Positions 26,949 to 36,038 of a stretch of 64,000 bases of DNA are shown here, piece by piece. The notes under the pieces were generated by a model. It saw only the letters and a program-made list of their open reading frames with translations, was not told where the DNA came from and did no database searches. A program made the position numbers and the translations under genes. Position 1 is the stretch's first letter; the number at the start of each line of letters is the position of its first letter. The DNA lies in contig NZ_CP011025.1 of the NCBI RefSeq assembly GCF_000238395.3, positions 2,666,001 to 2,730,000 on the forward strand. The letters are read 5' to 3'. The DNA comes from Pseudoalteromonas arctica A 37-1-2. Its GTDB lineage: Bacteria > Pseudomonadota > Gammaproteobacteria > Enterobacterales > Alteromonadaceae.

Positions 26949-27986
26949 TTAAGAGGCTAACTGCCAAGGTTTAATAAATTTCTCAAGTACCGCTTTTGTC
27001 ACTGGCTTCTGTAAATAGTGAGTAATTCCTTTATCAAACAACTCAGCTATTTGCTCATCGCCTGTTAACCCCGTTAAAATAACTTTAGGAGTATTGTTAT
27101 TAGGTGTATTTTGCCTAACTAATTGCTGCGCCACATCGCTACCAAACATTCCTGGCATACGCTCATCTAAAAGTAGCAAGTCAAATGGTTCATTTTGAGC
27201 AAGTGTTAATGCACTGGCACCATTTTCTGCACACGTTACTAAGCAGCCCAGCATTTCAAGCATTACTTTTGTAGCAATTTGGCTCGGTAAGCTGTCGTCT
27301 GCTACTAATACCGATAAACGTGTTTGTGTGTGAAATGTTGTTAAAATAGTAATTAAGTCGGTATCAAAAAATGGCCAGCCTAATATTTTTTTAGATAGTT
27401 TATGAGCTTGGCTCAGCTCGTAAATGTCGTTAATAGAGCACAGCTTTATGTGTGTATTTAAGCTGTCACTATTTAATTTATCAATTAATGCGTTACCACT
27501 AAGATGGCGTAAATCCTCTAGCTGTGCAGACTCTCTAAGCGTGCTATTAAATAATTTAAAATTTAAACCAAAACGATCGTGAGTATTAGCTGACATTTTT
27601 AAACAGCTTTTGAGTAACGCTTCGCAATCAGTTAAAACGTCTACATTTTGTCTAACATCAAGCGCTAAACTAACAGACTCTTTAGTTGCTAAGAGCCCGT
27701 GAAAATCCAACGTGTTTACTTGTTCAGAATCATCAATCTGATAGTGAATACTAACTCCCTGAATATTTGCTTCGAGGTTAAGTAAAAAGCACTGCTTTAC
27801 TGCTGCTAGCGCCGGAGTAAGAAACGCCTCGCATTGTGCAATCATTTGCTCTGGCGGAATTTGCAAACAGACGTAGTTACATTGCAACTTATTGATTAAG
27901 GTAATAGAGAATTTTTGACTTTGGGTTTCACAATATTTACCTATTACCCCTTGGATAATTTCTAAAACGTGACTATTAATATTCAT
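26949..27986 (-). CDS. Response regulator with N-terminal domain of unknown type
   Basis: 345 residues. The last 120 form a receiver: LSVLVADDSLPSQIATKVML, phospho-Asp274 in FDLLLLDERMPGMFG, Lys in HYLQKPVTK. The first 220 residues contain no domain I recognise (several Cys, no DNA-binding motif). First gene of a three-gene operon with the isochorismatase-like protein and the hybrid kinase. A sigma-54 promoter and LuxO-type operator precede it, so the kinase operon itself appears to belong to the regulon (positive feedback). Confidence 0.85.
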   Translation of the reverse strand: MNINSHVLEIIQGVIGKYCETQSQKFSITLINKLQCNYVCLQIPPEQMIAQCEAFLTPALAAVKQCFLLNLEANIQGVSIHYQIDDSEQVNTLDFHGLLATKESVSLALDVRQNVDVLTDCEALLKSCLKMSANTHDRFGLNFKLFNSTLRESAQLEDLRHLSGNALIDKLNSDSLNTHIKLCSINDIYELSQAHKLSKKILGWPFFDTDLITILTTFHTQTRLSVLVADDSLPSQIATKVMLEMLGCLVTCAENGASALTLAQNEPFDLLLLDERMPGMFGSDVAQQLVRQNTPNNNTPKVILTGLTGDEQIAELFDKGITHYLQKPVTKAVLEKFIKPWQLAS

Positions 27987-28023
27987 AAAGCATTCTCGTT
28001 AACCCAATGTATAGCTCTATATC

Positions 28024-28039
28024 ATCAAGTTATGTGCCA
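28024..28039 (-). promoter_or_regulatory. Candidate sigma-54 promoter of the kinase operon
   Basis: On the minus strand TGGCACA-TAAC-TTGAT; consensus TGGCACG-N4-TTGCW, mismatches at G and at the C of the -12 GC. It lies 38-53 bp upstream of the receiver gene, with operator 4 about 75 bp further upstream. Confidence 0.6.
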
Positions 28040-28111
28040 TAAATTAATTCTTGTAAACACACTTGCATTCATAGACTTAAGTATTAGACAAACAGGGCTC
28101 TGGTTTTTCAT

Positions 28112-28124
28112 TCGCATTTTGCAA
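28112..28124. promoter_or_regulatory. LuxO-type operator 4 (upstream of kinase operon)
   Basis: TCGCA-TTT-TGCAA, one mismatch to the dyad, followed by ATCATATTGC as in the other copies. It lies between the kinase operon and the divergent grxA. Only the kinase side has a sigma-54 promoter. Confidence 0.65.
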
Positions 28125-28243
28125 ATCATATTGCTATGCATAATATGATTTATGCTTTTATTAGAATGGTGCAATCGATTTTTTTCTCTTTAAATAATTT
28201 TCCATTCATTTAAACTGATATTAATCAAATTGAGGAGAAAGCT

Positions 28244-28507
28244 ATGTTAACCGTAATTTTTGGCCGTGAAGGTTGTCCATTTTGTGTTCGTGCGAAAGAT
28301 GTTGCTGAGCAATTATCAAACGAACGTGATGACTTTAAATTTCGTTACATCGACATAATTAAAGAAGGTATAAGTAAAGCCGACCTTGAAAAGTCAGCGG
28401 GTAAGCCTTGCCCTACTGTTCCACAAATTTTTGTAGACCAAAATCACATTGGTGGATTTACAGAATTTGAAGCTTACGCAAAAGAAAACCTAGGCTTGTA
28501 TAAATAA
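28244..28507 (+). CDS. grxA: Glutaredoxin 1
   Basis: 87 residues, full length for GrxA (E. coli 85). Active site CPFC in FGREGCPFCVRAKDVAEQL, cis-Pro in CPTVPQIFVDQ, and the glutathione-binding HIGGFTEFEAY. A cytoplasmic disulfide reductase using glutathione; in E. coli it serves ribonucleotide reductase and OxyR. AGGAGA precedes the ATG. Single gene, divergent from the kinase operon. Confidence 0.95.
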   Translation: MLTVIFGREGCPFCVRAKDVAEQLSNERDDFKFRYIDIIKEGISKADLEKSAGKPCPTVPQIFVDQNHIGGFTEFEAYAKENLGLYK

Positions 28508-28667
28508 GCTTTGTATTAAATATGTTAACCAGTTTAATAAACCCTACATTGAGCTGGTTAAATTTCGACCAACATCAAACACATACAAATTAGTTTCAAT
28601 TTATACAAGCATTTGCCTCGCGAATCCTATATAATGCGCGCCTCTTTAAATTCGTTGAGGCGTATTA

Positions 28668-30533
28668 ATGTCAGAACCAGTCACGTTTGAATCTCTAAAT
28701 CTTTCTCCTGCAATTTTGAAGGCAGTTGAAGAGTTGGGTTACAAGACACCATCTGAAATCCAAGCTCAATGTATACCGTTATTGCTAGAAAGAAAGGACG
28801 TACTGGGACTAGCTCAAACGGGTACAGGTAAAACCGCAGCATTTGCACTGCCATTACTAAATAATATTGACCCGTCTGTGAAACAGCCACAGATCCTTGT
28901 ACTCACACCAACACGTGAGCTTGCGATCCAAGTTGCTGAGGCATTCGAACAATATGCTAAACATGTTCGTGGTATTGAAGTATTGGCACTATATGGTGGC
29001 CAAAGCTACAGTATCCAATTAAGCGCACTTCGTCGTGGCGCTCAGGTTATTGTTGCAACTCCAGGTCGTTTAATCGATCACATTAACCGTGGCACTATCA
29101 AGTTTGATGCTCTACAAGCACTTGTACTTGATGAAGCCGATGAAATGTTACGTATGGGCTTTATCGATGATGTAGAAAGCATCATGGAAAAAACACCGCG
29201 CGAAAAGCAAACATGTCTTTTCTCTGCGACTATGCCTAAGCAAATTCAAAACATCAGCAGCAAATATATGAACAATCCTGAACAGGTTCATATTTCTGCG
29301 CGTAACTCTACAGTATCATCTGTTGAGCAAGTGTTTTGGAATGCAAGCGTACATAAAAATAAAGCTATTGTTCGCTTCTTAGAAGCTGAACAGTATGAAG
29401 GTGCTATTGTTTTCGTACGTACGCGTAACGATACAGTACAACTTGCTGAGTTATTAGAGCGCGAAGGTTTCTCTGCTGCTCCACTTAATGGTGATATGAA
29501 CCAGCAAGCACGTGAACGCACTGTAGAACGCTTAAAAAGCGGCATGCTAAATGTTGTTATTGCAACAGACGTTGCTGCTCGTGGTCTAGATGTTGACCGC
29601 TTAAGCTTAGTTATCAACTACGATATCCCACAAGATTCTGAAGCCTACGTTCACCGTATCGGCCGTACAGGTCGTGCTGGTCGTACTGGTAAAGCAATTT
29701 TATTCGTAAAACATAACGAACGTTATTTACTTAAAAATATCATTCGTCATACGAAGTCTGAAATTGCACAAGTTGAATTACCAACTGCAAAAATCGTTGA
29801 AGAAAAACGTATTGAAGCGTTACAAGCAAAATTAACTATTGCGCTTGAAAACAAAGATATTACATTCTTTAACGAGATAGCTACTAACATGGCTGAAAAA
29901 CTTGAACTTCCTCTTGAAAGCTTAGCGGGTGCGTTATTGTGTTTAGCACAGCAACAGTCTCCAATTAAAGTTGAAGAAGTTAAGATTCAACCTCGTGAAC
30001 GTAACGAGCGTAACGATCGCAATCCACGTAGTAACGACCGCAATGATCGCGGTGGTGACCGTGGACGTCGTAACGAACGTGGCGGCGAACGTGGTGGTGA
30101 ACGCGCTGAGCGTAAACCTCGCGAACGTAACAGCCGTGATGCAGGCCCTATGGATACTTACCGTATCGAAGTAGGTCGTGAACACGGTGTTCAGGTTAAG
30201 AATATTGTTGGCGCTATCGCTAACGAAGCTGACATCTCAAGCAAGTTTATTGGTGATATTCGTTTACACGACAATCACAGTACGGTTCAATTACCGCAAA
30301 ACATGCCTAAAGATGTACTTGATCATTTCCAAAAAGTGTTTATTTGTAAACGTCCTATGGGCTTAACAATTACACAAGATCAAGGCCCTGCTGAGCCACG
30401 TGCAGAACGCTCTGAGCGTCCAGCTGGTGACAAAAAGCGCACTTTTAGTAAAGATAAAGACGATAGCCAACGCGGTGATAAGCGTACTGGCCCTCGTAAA
30501 GAACGTCGCCCAGTAAGCTTCACAGCTAAATAA
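28668..30533 (+). CDS. deaD: DEAD-box RNA helicase CsdA/DeaD
   Basis: 621 residues. Helicase motifs AQTGTGKTAAF, TPTRELA, DEAD, SAT, RGLDV and HRIGRTGRAGR are intact, followed by the DeaD-specific RNA-binding domain (MDTYRIEVGREHGVQVKNIV). Between them is a low-complexity Arg/Asn/Asp/Gly stretch (about 445-495), and the tail is basic. In E. coli it helps 50S assembly and mRNA unwinding in the cold. Monogenic with its own terminator. Confidence 0.96.
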   Translation: MSEPVTFESLNLSPAILKAVEELGYKTPSEIQAQCIPLLLERKDVLGLAQTGTGKTAAFALPLLNNIDPSVKQPQILVLTPTRELAIQVAEAFEQYAKHVRGIEVLALYGGQSYSIQLSALRRGAQVIVATPGRLIDHINRGTIKFDALQALVLDEADEMLRMGFIDDVESIMEKTPREKQTCLFSATMPKQIQNISSKYMNNPEQVHISARNSTVSSVEQVFWNASVHKNKAIVRFLEAEQYEGAIVFVRTRNDTVQLAELLEREGFSAAPLNGDMNQQARERTVERLKSGMLNVVIATDVAARGLDVDRLSLVINYDIPQDSEAYVHRIGRTGRAGRTGKAILFVKHNERYLLKNIIRHTKSEIAQVELPTAKIVEEKRIEALQAKLTIALENKDITFFNEIATNMAEKLELPLESLAGALLCLAQQQSPIKVEEVKIQPRERNERNDRNPRSNDRNDRGGDRGRRNERGGERGGERAERKPRERNSRDAGPMDTYRIEVGREHGVQVKNIVGAIANEADISSKFIGDIRLHDNHSTVQLPQNMPKDVLDHFQKVFICKRPMGLTITQDQGPAEPRAERSERPAGDKKRTFSKDKDDSQRGDKRTGPRKERRPVSFTAK

Positions 30534-30548
30534 GCAACGACTCTTTAA

Positions 30549-30585
30549 TAAAAAAACCTTGCCACGAAAGTGACAAGGTTTTTTT
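30549..30585 (+). terminator. Terminator of deaD
   Basis: AAACCTTGCCAC / GTGACAAGGTTT hairpin followed by a T-run, 16 bp past the stop. Confidence 0.88.
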
Positions 30586-30756
30586 GTGTCTGGAGTTTGA
30601 AGGTAATAGATTCAAGGTGAAAGGCTTGAGCAACTCGCGTTATATTTTTAACTACATATTAAACTTGAGAAATTAACCGTAAAATATAATTTAACCTTTA
30701 TTAAAAGTGACTCTTTGAAAAAAATTCAAATTTTATACGTTTGTAATTATTAGCTC

Positions 30757-31734
30757 CTATCTAGGCTGACTTCTCAATACTTCTGTTATAAAGCAATCAT
30801 TTCGGAAATCCTCAGCAGTATATTTATCTCTATTAACATTAGAAATTGAACTATATTTAATCCATAAATTTAAAATATCGACTAAGGCACTTTGTCTTTT
30901 TTGAGAGAAATAAAAGCTACATTCAGATTCCCCATCGTCAAGAAAGCTAGTTTGTAATGCGTAAATATCTATAATTAATTTTATAATTAAAGTAATAGGC
31001 TCTTTTCCAATTGAAAAGTGGCGAATACCTGTAACATGGCACACTTGTAAAAGAGTCGCTTCCATAATTCCTAAAAGATATATTATTTTTAAGGTATATA
31101 TATTTATAGAATTCTCTTGCTCTATTTTTTGCTCTTCCGAAAAGTCGGGAAACAATAAGTTTATAAACTTCAGCTTATTTCGTTTAGTGTTTGCTATTTT
31201 CCCGAATTCAAAAACCTTAGCCTCGAATAGTTTCATAAATTCATATATATACTCTATTTTTTCAATATCTATCTCGAAGTATGGATCTTCTTTTTTTGTT
31301 GGTTTTGGATAAAAGCGTGTAAAAATTAATGTGGCATCTTCAGGTCGAATGCATTTAAAGTTACCATTGAATATAACTGCAGAGAATTTTTCTTTAAATA
31401 GAGTTAACTCTTTATGATAGAGATCTATTTTATGCTCAAATTCTTGCCTTTCTATTGTTCTTTTCTGGTAATTCAAATTAGATTGGAACTGTAATGCACG
31501 AAAGTTAGCAGTTGCTAAAGTAGCAAGCGGTAATGCTGAACCTAAAATCCATAAAGGAACATTCATATATTCTAAGAAAACAGATAGGGTTTCTTTATTT
31601 GGCCATTCAATTGATAGGCCATCGTTTATAAAAATAAAACTCATCAGTAAAGAAGATAAGCTAACCGGTATAATTATAGCTATCCAAAAATATGAATATG
31701 TGAACACACTACTAATTTTTTTATTGTTATTCAT
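30757..31734 (-). CDS. Orphan membrane protein, function unknown
   Basis: Start at ATG 31734 after GAGGG; 325 residues. Two hydrophobic segments near the N-terminus (about 13-36 and 55-76) are followed by a coiled-coil-like stretch (NLNYQKRTIERQEFEHKIDL) and a large Lys/Ile/Phe-rich cytoplasmic part. Codon use is markedly more AT-rich than in neighbouring genes, suggesting acquisition. This architecture is seen in several accessory and defence-type membrane proteins, but no motif allows a functional call. No partner gene lies beside it. Confidence 0.7.
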   Translation of the reverse strand: MNNNKKISSVFTYSYFWIAIIIPVSLSSLLMSFIFINDGLSIEWPNKETLSVFLEYMNVPLWILGSALPLATLATANFRALQFQSNLNYQKRTIERQEFEHKIDLYHKELTLFKEKFSAVIFNGNFKCIRPEDATLIFTRFYPKPTKKEDPYFEIDIEKIEYIYEFMKLFEAKVFEFGKIANTKRNKLKFINLLFPDFSEEQKIEQENSINIYTLKIIYLLGIMEATLLQVCHVTGIRHFSIGKEPITLIIKLIIDIYALQTSFLDDGESECSFYFSQKRQSALVDILNLWIKYSSISNVNRDKYTAEDFRNDCFITEVLRSQPR

Positions 31735-31819
31735 ATACTTTAAGTCCCTCAATGCACACTCAAGCTAAGAGAGTTATTATTTAATCCAATTAAATAAATA
31801 TGCTTAATTTAAAGTTCTA

Positions 31820-31850
31820 AAAAGCCCTACCAGTTCATGATGGGGCTTTT
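31820..31850 (-). terminator. Terminator of the AbgT gene
   Basis: AAAAGCCC / GGGCTTTT hairpin with a 15-nt loop, 27 bp past the stop on the minus strand, with further T's. Confidence 0.65.
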
Positions 31851-31876
31851 ACTTTTGTTATAGTGATTATTCTTTG

Positions 31877-33433
31877 TTACGGCGCTACTGCCGGATACAC
31901 GTAGCTGGCATCAAGCCCTAGTGGAATACCAAGTGCCCAGTAACCTAATAAAAAGATACTCCAGCCAATCATAAAGGCGATTGAGTACGGTAGCATAATA
32001 GCAATTAAAGTACCTATACCTGTGCCTTTCACATACTTTTGACAGTACACCACCACTAATGGGAAATAAGGCATTAACGGTGTAATAATATTAGAACTTG
32101 AGTCACCTACACGATAAGCGGCTTGAGTTAAGTCTGGCGAAATGCCAAGTTGCATTAACATCGGTACAAAAATAGGGCCAAGTAACGCCCATTTTGCTGA
32201 ACTTGAACCTACAAACAAGTTAACAAAGCCAGTTAAAAAGATAATGCCCACAACCGTTACTGCGCTTGGCAATTCCATCGCCTTTAATAACTGCGCACCT
32301 TCGATTGCGAGTAATGCACCTAAATTTGATTTACTAAATGCAGCAATAAATAGCGAACAGAAAAACGCCATGACGATATAATATGCCATGCCGCTCATCG
32401 CTTTACTCATAGCATCAATCATATCTTTTGAAGTTTTAAAGGTACCTACCGTAAAACCATATACAGTGCCAGGTAGCCAAAAAAGTAAAAATATTAATGG
32501 TACAATTGATTGCATTAAAGGAGAGCTAAAATTAGTAAGGGATCCGTCACTACTGCGCATTGCAGAATCGTCTGGAGCAGAGACAAATGCTAATAACGCA
32601 AGCCCTGCAATCATCACGGTACTGGCTATATAAAAGGCACGTTTTTCATCACTACGTGCATCTTCAAATACAGGTAAATCCTCTTTAGCACCATCAACCG
32701 CTGTTTTTTGTAAACGTGGTTCAATAATTTTATCGGTGATGTACCAGCCCAATGCCACAATAAATAAGCTAGATGCTGAAGCAAATGCCCAGTTATTTAA
32801 CGGGTTAATTGTCATTGCAGGATTAATTATTTGCGCCGCACTTTGGGTAAAGCTTTGTAGCAATGGATCAATCCCTGATGGAATAAAGTTAGCCCCAAAA
32901 CCACCACTGACTCCTGCAAATCCCGCTGCAATACCCGCAAGCGGATGGCGTCCTGCAGCATAAAATATAACACCGGCAAGTGGAATAACTAATACATAAC
33001 CTGCGTCAGTAGCGGTATGGCTCACAATAGCCACTAAAATGATTGAAGGCGTTAATAGCTTTTTAGGAGTAACTTTAAGCATTAACTTAAGACCGGTATT
33101 AATGAAGCCCGAATGCTCTGCAACACCTACACCTAACATAGCTACTAAAACGACACCTAAGGGAGCGAAGCCGGTAAAGGTTTTTACCATAGAGGATAAA
33201 AAAGTAGCGAGCGAATCACTTGCCAGCATATTATTAATAATAATCGCTTCACCGGTACGTGGGTCTATTGCATCAAAGCTTACACCTGAAAACCACCACG
33301 ACAAAAACCAAATTAATAACATTGCAAACAGAAATATTACGGCTGGATCTGGAAGCTTATTGCCAACCCGCTCAACAAAATTTAAAAAACGCGCAACAAC
33401 CCCTGAAGGTAAAGCGTCTTGATTATTATTCAT
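31877..33433 (-). CDS. AbgT-family transporter
   Basis: 518 residues, about 12 membrane segments. N-terminal VERVGNKLPDPAVIFLFAML and internal GSSSAKWALLGPIFVPMLM and YRVGDSSSNIITPLMPYFPL are family signatures. E. coli AbgT imports p-aminobenzoyl-glutamate; other members (MtrF) export sulfonamides, so the true substrate is open. No aminobenzoyl-glutamate hydrolase genes (abgAB) lie beside it. Confidence 0.93.
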   Translation of the reverse strand: MNNNQDALPSGVVARFLNFVERVGNKLPDPAVIFLFAMLLIWFLSWWFSGVSFDAIDPRTGEAIIINNMLASDSLATFLSSMVKTFTGFAPLGVVLVAMLGVGVAEHSGFINTGLKLMLKVTPKKLLTPSIILVAIVSHTATDAGYVLVIPLAGVIFYAAGRHPLAGIAAGFAGVSGGFGANFIPSGIDPLLQSFTQSAAQIINPAMTINPLNNWAFASASSLFIVALGWYITDKIIEPRLQKTAVDGAKEDLPVFEDARSDEKRAFYIASTVMIAGLALLAFVSAPDDSAMRSSDGSLTNFSSPLMQSIVPLIFLLFWLPGTVYGFTVGTFKTSKDMIDAMSKAMSGMAYYIVMAFFCSLFIAAFSKSNLGALLAIEGAQLLKAMELPSAVTVVGIIFLTGFVNLFVGSSSAKWALLGPIFVPMLMQLGISPDLTQAAYRVGDSSSNIITPLMPYFPLVVVYCQKYVKGTGIGTLIAIMLPYSIAFMIGWSIFLLGYWALGIPLGLDASYVYPAVAP

Positions 33434-33524
33434 TTTTATTGTTCCTAAAATTTATTTTTAGTAACAATATCGCATAAAAACAAAACAGTAAATTAACATA
33501 AAAATCTGCTTTAAAAGTTTTGGA

Positions 33525-33567
33525 CACAAAAAAACACGATAGTGATAAACAAATCGTGTTTTTTGTG
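33525..33567 (-). terminator. Terminator after yfcL
   Basis: Long near-perfect hairpin CACAAAAAAACACGAT / ATCGTGTTTTTTGTG with a 12-nt loop. It lies between the yfcL stop (minus) and the AbgT start, and could work in either direction. Confidence 0.82.
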
Positions 33568-33577
33568 CCACTTACTT

Positions 33578-33853
33578 TTAAGCGAGGGCTTTAACTTCTT
33601 CCCACAAGCGTGCAACTAATGTCTTATCTTCTTCGTTAAGCTCGCCGTTGCGATATGCTTTTACTAAGCTTTGCTCTACAGTTTCGTTTAGCTCATCTAT
33701 ACTGATTGTCAGCTTTTCTACTTCGGCATAACCAACTGCAAGATCAAAATGACCTCGTAAATAGCCGCCTGCAAATAACTCATCGTCAGTTGCTTTTATT
33801 ACTAAATCATCGAAGTACTGCTGGGCTGCATCGATATAGTTCACTAAACTCAT
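33578..33853 (-). CDS. yfcL: YfcL family protein
   Basis: 91 residues, small acidic alpha-helical protein of unknown function. Family pattern: ATDDELFAGGYLRGHFDLAV and LARLWEEV-like end. It neighbours epmC (yfcM), as in E. coli, and overlaps the end of the NAD-kinase-like gene by 4 bp. Confidence 0.82.
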   Translation of the reverse strand: MSLVNYIDAAQQYFDDLVIKATDDELFAGGYLRGHFDLAVGYAEVEKLTISIDELNETVEQSLVKAYRNGELNEEDKTLVARLWEEVKALA

Positions 33854-35013
33854 TTATTAATCTCCTGGTTTTGCAAAGCACCTGTATTTTCAAGGTTTTG
33901 GTGCCCTACTGCATACATAATATGGTCGTTAAATCCGGTGGTTACTTTAATATAACCCGTTAATTCATCATCTAATTCGCCATCGCCGGTGTCACAAATA
34001 AGGGGGCGGTTATTAAGCGCTTGTAGTTTTGTTTTTGTTGCTACTACAATAATGTTTTCTTTGCCAATTGCACGTATAAGCGCAGGGCTCAATTGCTGAT
34101 TACCACGGCCAAATATATGCCCTTGCCCGCCAATGAGCGTAATGACTAACTTAGTACTTTGCTCATGAGTAAGCTCAAGTAATTGCTTCGCCGTTAAATC
34201 TTGAGCAACTAAGGTTTGATCTTTTATTAAATCAACGCCAAGCAACGTATTCTCAAGTCCCATTTCTTCCATTATGGCCTCAACCGTTGAGCCGCTACCC
34301 ATTATATAAAATGTGTCTTCATCCATTTGCGATACAACATGCGCAGCAATGTCGGCAAGTACGAGTTCGTCGGTTTCTTTGCCGCCATTTTTAACCGCTT
34401 GCATATAGCGTACTTCGCTAGGTGTTTGCATTTCGCCGTAGCGCTTTGCTTTTACTGTGCCTTGTCTAAAGGCATCTTCATCTATATCCATTACATCTGC
34501 ATCAGCTAAGGTAACTAACTCCCCCTTAACCAGCATTTCGACTACGCGCCCTGCAGCTTTTGGTGTAATGGCGTATACACCAGAGTGAATTTTACAGCCT
34601 GCAGGAATACCAAGTACGGGAATGGTATCCTCTATTGCATGGCAAATATTACGCGCTGTACCATCGCCTCCAGCAAATAAAACTAAATCAACACCAAAGT
34701 CTTTAAGTACTTTTGCTGCTTGTTCTGTGTCATCTGGAGTTGTTATTACTTCAGAGTTGTATACAACCTCTACATTAAAGCCCAAGGCTTTTGCTGTTTG
34801 CTCACCCATGTCACCGTTAACGGTGTAAATGGTTAAGCGCTCTTTATAAGGCAATAGCACTTCAAGCGCTGCTTTTGTTCGGCTATTTGCTTTGGGTTCT
34901 GCACCTAATTCGATTGCTTTAGCGGCTGTGTGTGCGCCATCACTACCTTTTAAAGCAACTGTTCCGCCTAAACCCGCTACTGGGTTTACAATTAAACCTA
35001 ATCTAAACGCCAT
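33850..35013 (-). CDS. ATP-NAD kinase family protein
   Basis: 387 residues. N-terminal LGLIVNPVAGLGGTVALKGS and the GGDGTAR diacylglycerol/NAD-kinase motif (VLFAGGDGTARNICH) define the fold; PAGCKIHSGVYAI and a later GSGSTVEAIM segment follow. This is the COG3199-type group, distinct from the housekeeping NadK; the substrate is not established. It overlaps epmC by 11 bp and yfcL by 4 bp, forming a tight three-gene operon. Confidence 0.85.
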   Translation of the reverse strand: MAFRLGLIVNPVAGLGGTVALKGSDGAHTAAKAIELGAEPKANSRTKAALEVLLPYKERLTIYTVNGDMGEQTAKALGFNVEVVYNSEVITTPDDTEQAAKVLKDFGVDLVLFAGGDGTARNICHAIEDTIPVLGIPAGCKIHSGVYAITPKAAGRVVEMLVKGELVTLADADVMDIDEDAFRQGTVKAKRYGEMQTPSEVRYMQAVKNGGKETDELVLADIAAHVVSQMDEDTFYIMGSGSTVEAIMEEMGLENTLLGVDLIKDQTLVAQDLTAKQLLELTHEQSTKLVITLIGGQGHIFGRGNQQLSPALIRAIGKENIIVVATKTKLQALNNRPLICDTGDGELDDELTGYIKVTTGFNDHIMYAVGHQNLENTGALQNQEINK

Positions 35014-35557
35014 TACAAAGCTCCTTCGGATGTTGCCAATTAAATTGCTGCGCTGTTAATGGCCACTGTGTATTATAAAAATCAGAGAGTGCTTTTAAAA
35101 GTGACTCTGTACGAGAGTTAAAGCCATTTTCGATTAACGATAATACACGTGCATGTACTCGCTGCTGAAAATCAAACCGACATGTTTGCTCGCCGTTTAA
35201 GTTATCCACCGACACATTAAAATTAAACCCTGCTGCGGTGCTTAATAACCACTCTATAGCTTGAGGCTTTACTTCTACGTTTTCAAACTCAGCTTGTTTT
35301 TGTTTGTCGCGCCCATCAGGACAATACCAATAGCCGTAATCTTCTAATAAACGACGTTCATCGCCTGCAACCAACCAGTGTGCAACCTCATGTAATGCAC
35401 TAGCATAAAAACCATGCGCAAATACAACTTGGTGATATGGCACGTGCTCTGTTGCTGGTAAATACACAGGTTCAAAATCGCCTTTTATCAGACATGTATT
35501 ATGACTTTGATAAAAAGTGCGTTCAAAAATTGAAATTAGATCAGCTATTTGATGCAT
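35003..35557 (-). CDS. epmC: Elongation factor P hydroxylase EpmC
   Basis: 184 residues, closely matching E. coli YfcM: KGDFEPVYLPA, VFAHGFYASALHEVAHW (metal site HEVAH), and YGYWYCPDGRDKQ, with EVKPQAIEWL. It hydroxylates the beta-lysyl modification on EF-P. First gene of the epmC, NAD-kinase-like, yfcL operon. The EF-P paralogue EfpL is 18 kb away in this window. Confidence 0.95.
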   Translation of the reverse strand: MHQIADLISIFERTFYQSHNTCLIKGDFEPVYLPATEHVPYHQVVFAHGFYASALHEVAHWLVAGDERRLLEDYGYWYCPDGRDKQKQAEFENVEVKPQAIEWLLSTAAGFNFNVSVDNLNGEQTCRFDFQQRVHARVLSLIENGFNSRTESLLKALSDFYNTQWPLTAQQFNWQHPKELCNGV

Positions 35558-35590
35558 AAAATTAGGCTAATTTTTCTCGGTTGCAGCGCT

Positions 35591-35650
35591 ATTTTGCGCA
35601 GTAAAAACGAGACGAATTGTACGGGCTTTTACAACTAAAGTAAAAATAAG
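35591..35650. repeat. 60-bp direct repeat, copy A (epmC upstream region)
   Basis: About 60 bp, nearly identical (5-6 changes) to 40227-40287, including AACGAGACGAATTGT and GGGCTTTTACAACTAAAGTA. The sequence just left of both copies is also related (ATCAGCTATTT / ATCAGTTATTT), so copy B includes a trace of the epmC start region. The two copies bracket the subtilase gene. Confidence 0.85.
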
Positions 35651-35993
35651 CTCCTAGTGTTTACCACTTAAACAACAATACTTATAAATAAACTGCTTGC
35701 ACACATAGATAGGAAACACCAATGCCACACGATCATAAAGCCAAACCTATTTGCTTATTACGGCGCATTGATTTATTAGGATTACTCTCTATGTTTAATA
35801 ACAAAAGTATCAGTCTCAACTTATTTGCTATTCCTTAGGAGCTACTTATTAAAGCTGTTAGGTAAGTTAGTGATGGGCTAAAAGAATGGGGGATAAGCTC
35901 TTTTTATTATAAAGGTTTTAGTGTTTCACAAAGTATTACTTCGATTACGTTGAAAAGTAAAATAAGTGGCTAATGTATCGCTGCTGCACTACT
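35651..35993. other. Spacer between epmC and the subtilase terminator
   Basis: About 340 bp. It contains a 38-codon plus-strand frame at 35722-35838 with a weak ribosome site, but no recognisable product. No RNA gene seen. Confidence 0.4.
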
Positions 35994-36022
35994 AAAAATA
36001 GGCAGCCTTAATAAAGGCTGCC
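35994..36022 (-). terminator. Terminator of the subtilase gene
   Basis: GGCAGCCTT / AAGGCTGCC hairpin with a 4-nt loop and a T-rich tail (TATTTTT) in the minus direction, 17 bp past the stop. Confidence 0.85.
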
Positions 36023-36038
36023 TGCCATTTCGCGTTTA

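Noticed and set aside
28138..28155. Palindrome GCATAA/TTATGC between the kinase operon and grxA
   Set aside because: AT-rich and short; no known regulator site fits well, so it is not called.
35722..35838. 38-codon plus-strand open frame in the epmC-subtilase spacer with an AGGA-like site
   Set aside because: Too short, no recognisable motif, and no promoter or terminator. It may be chance.
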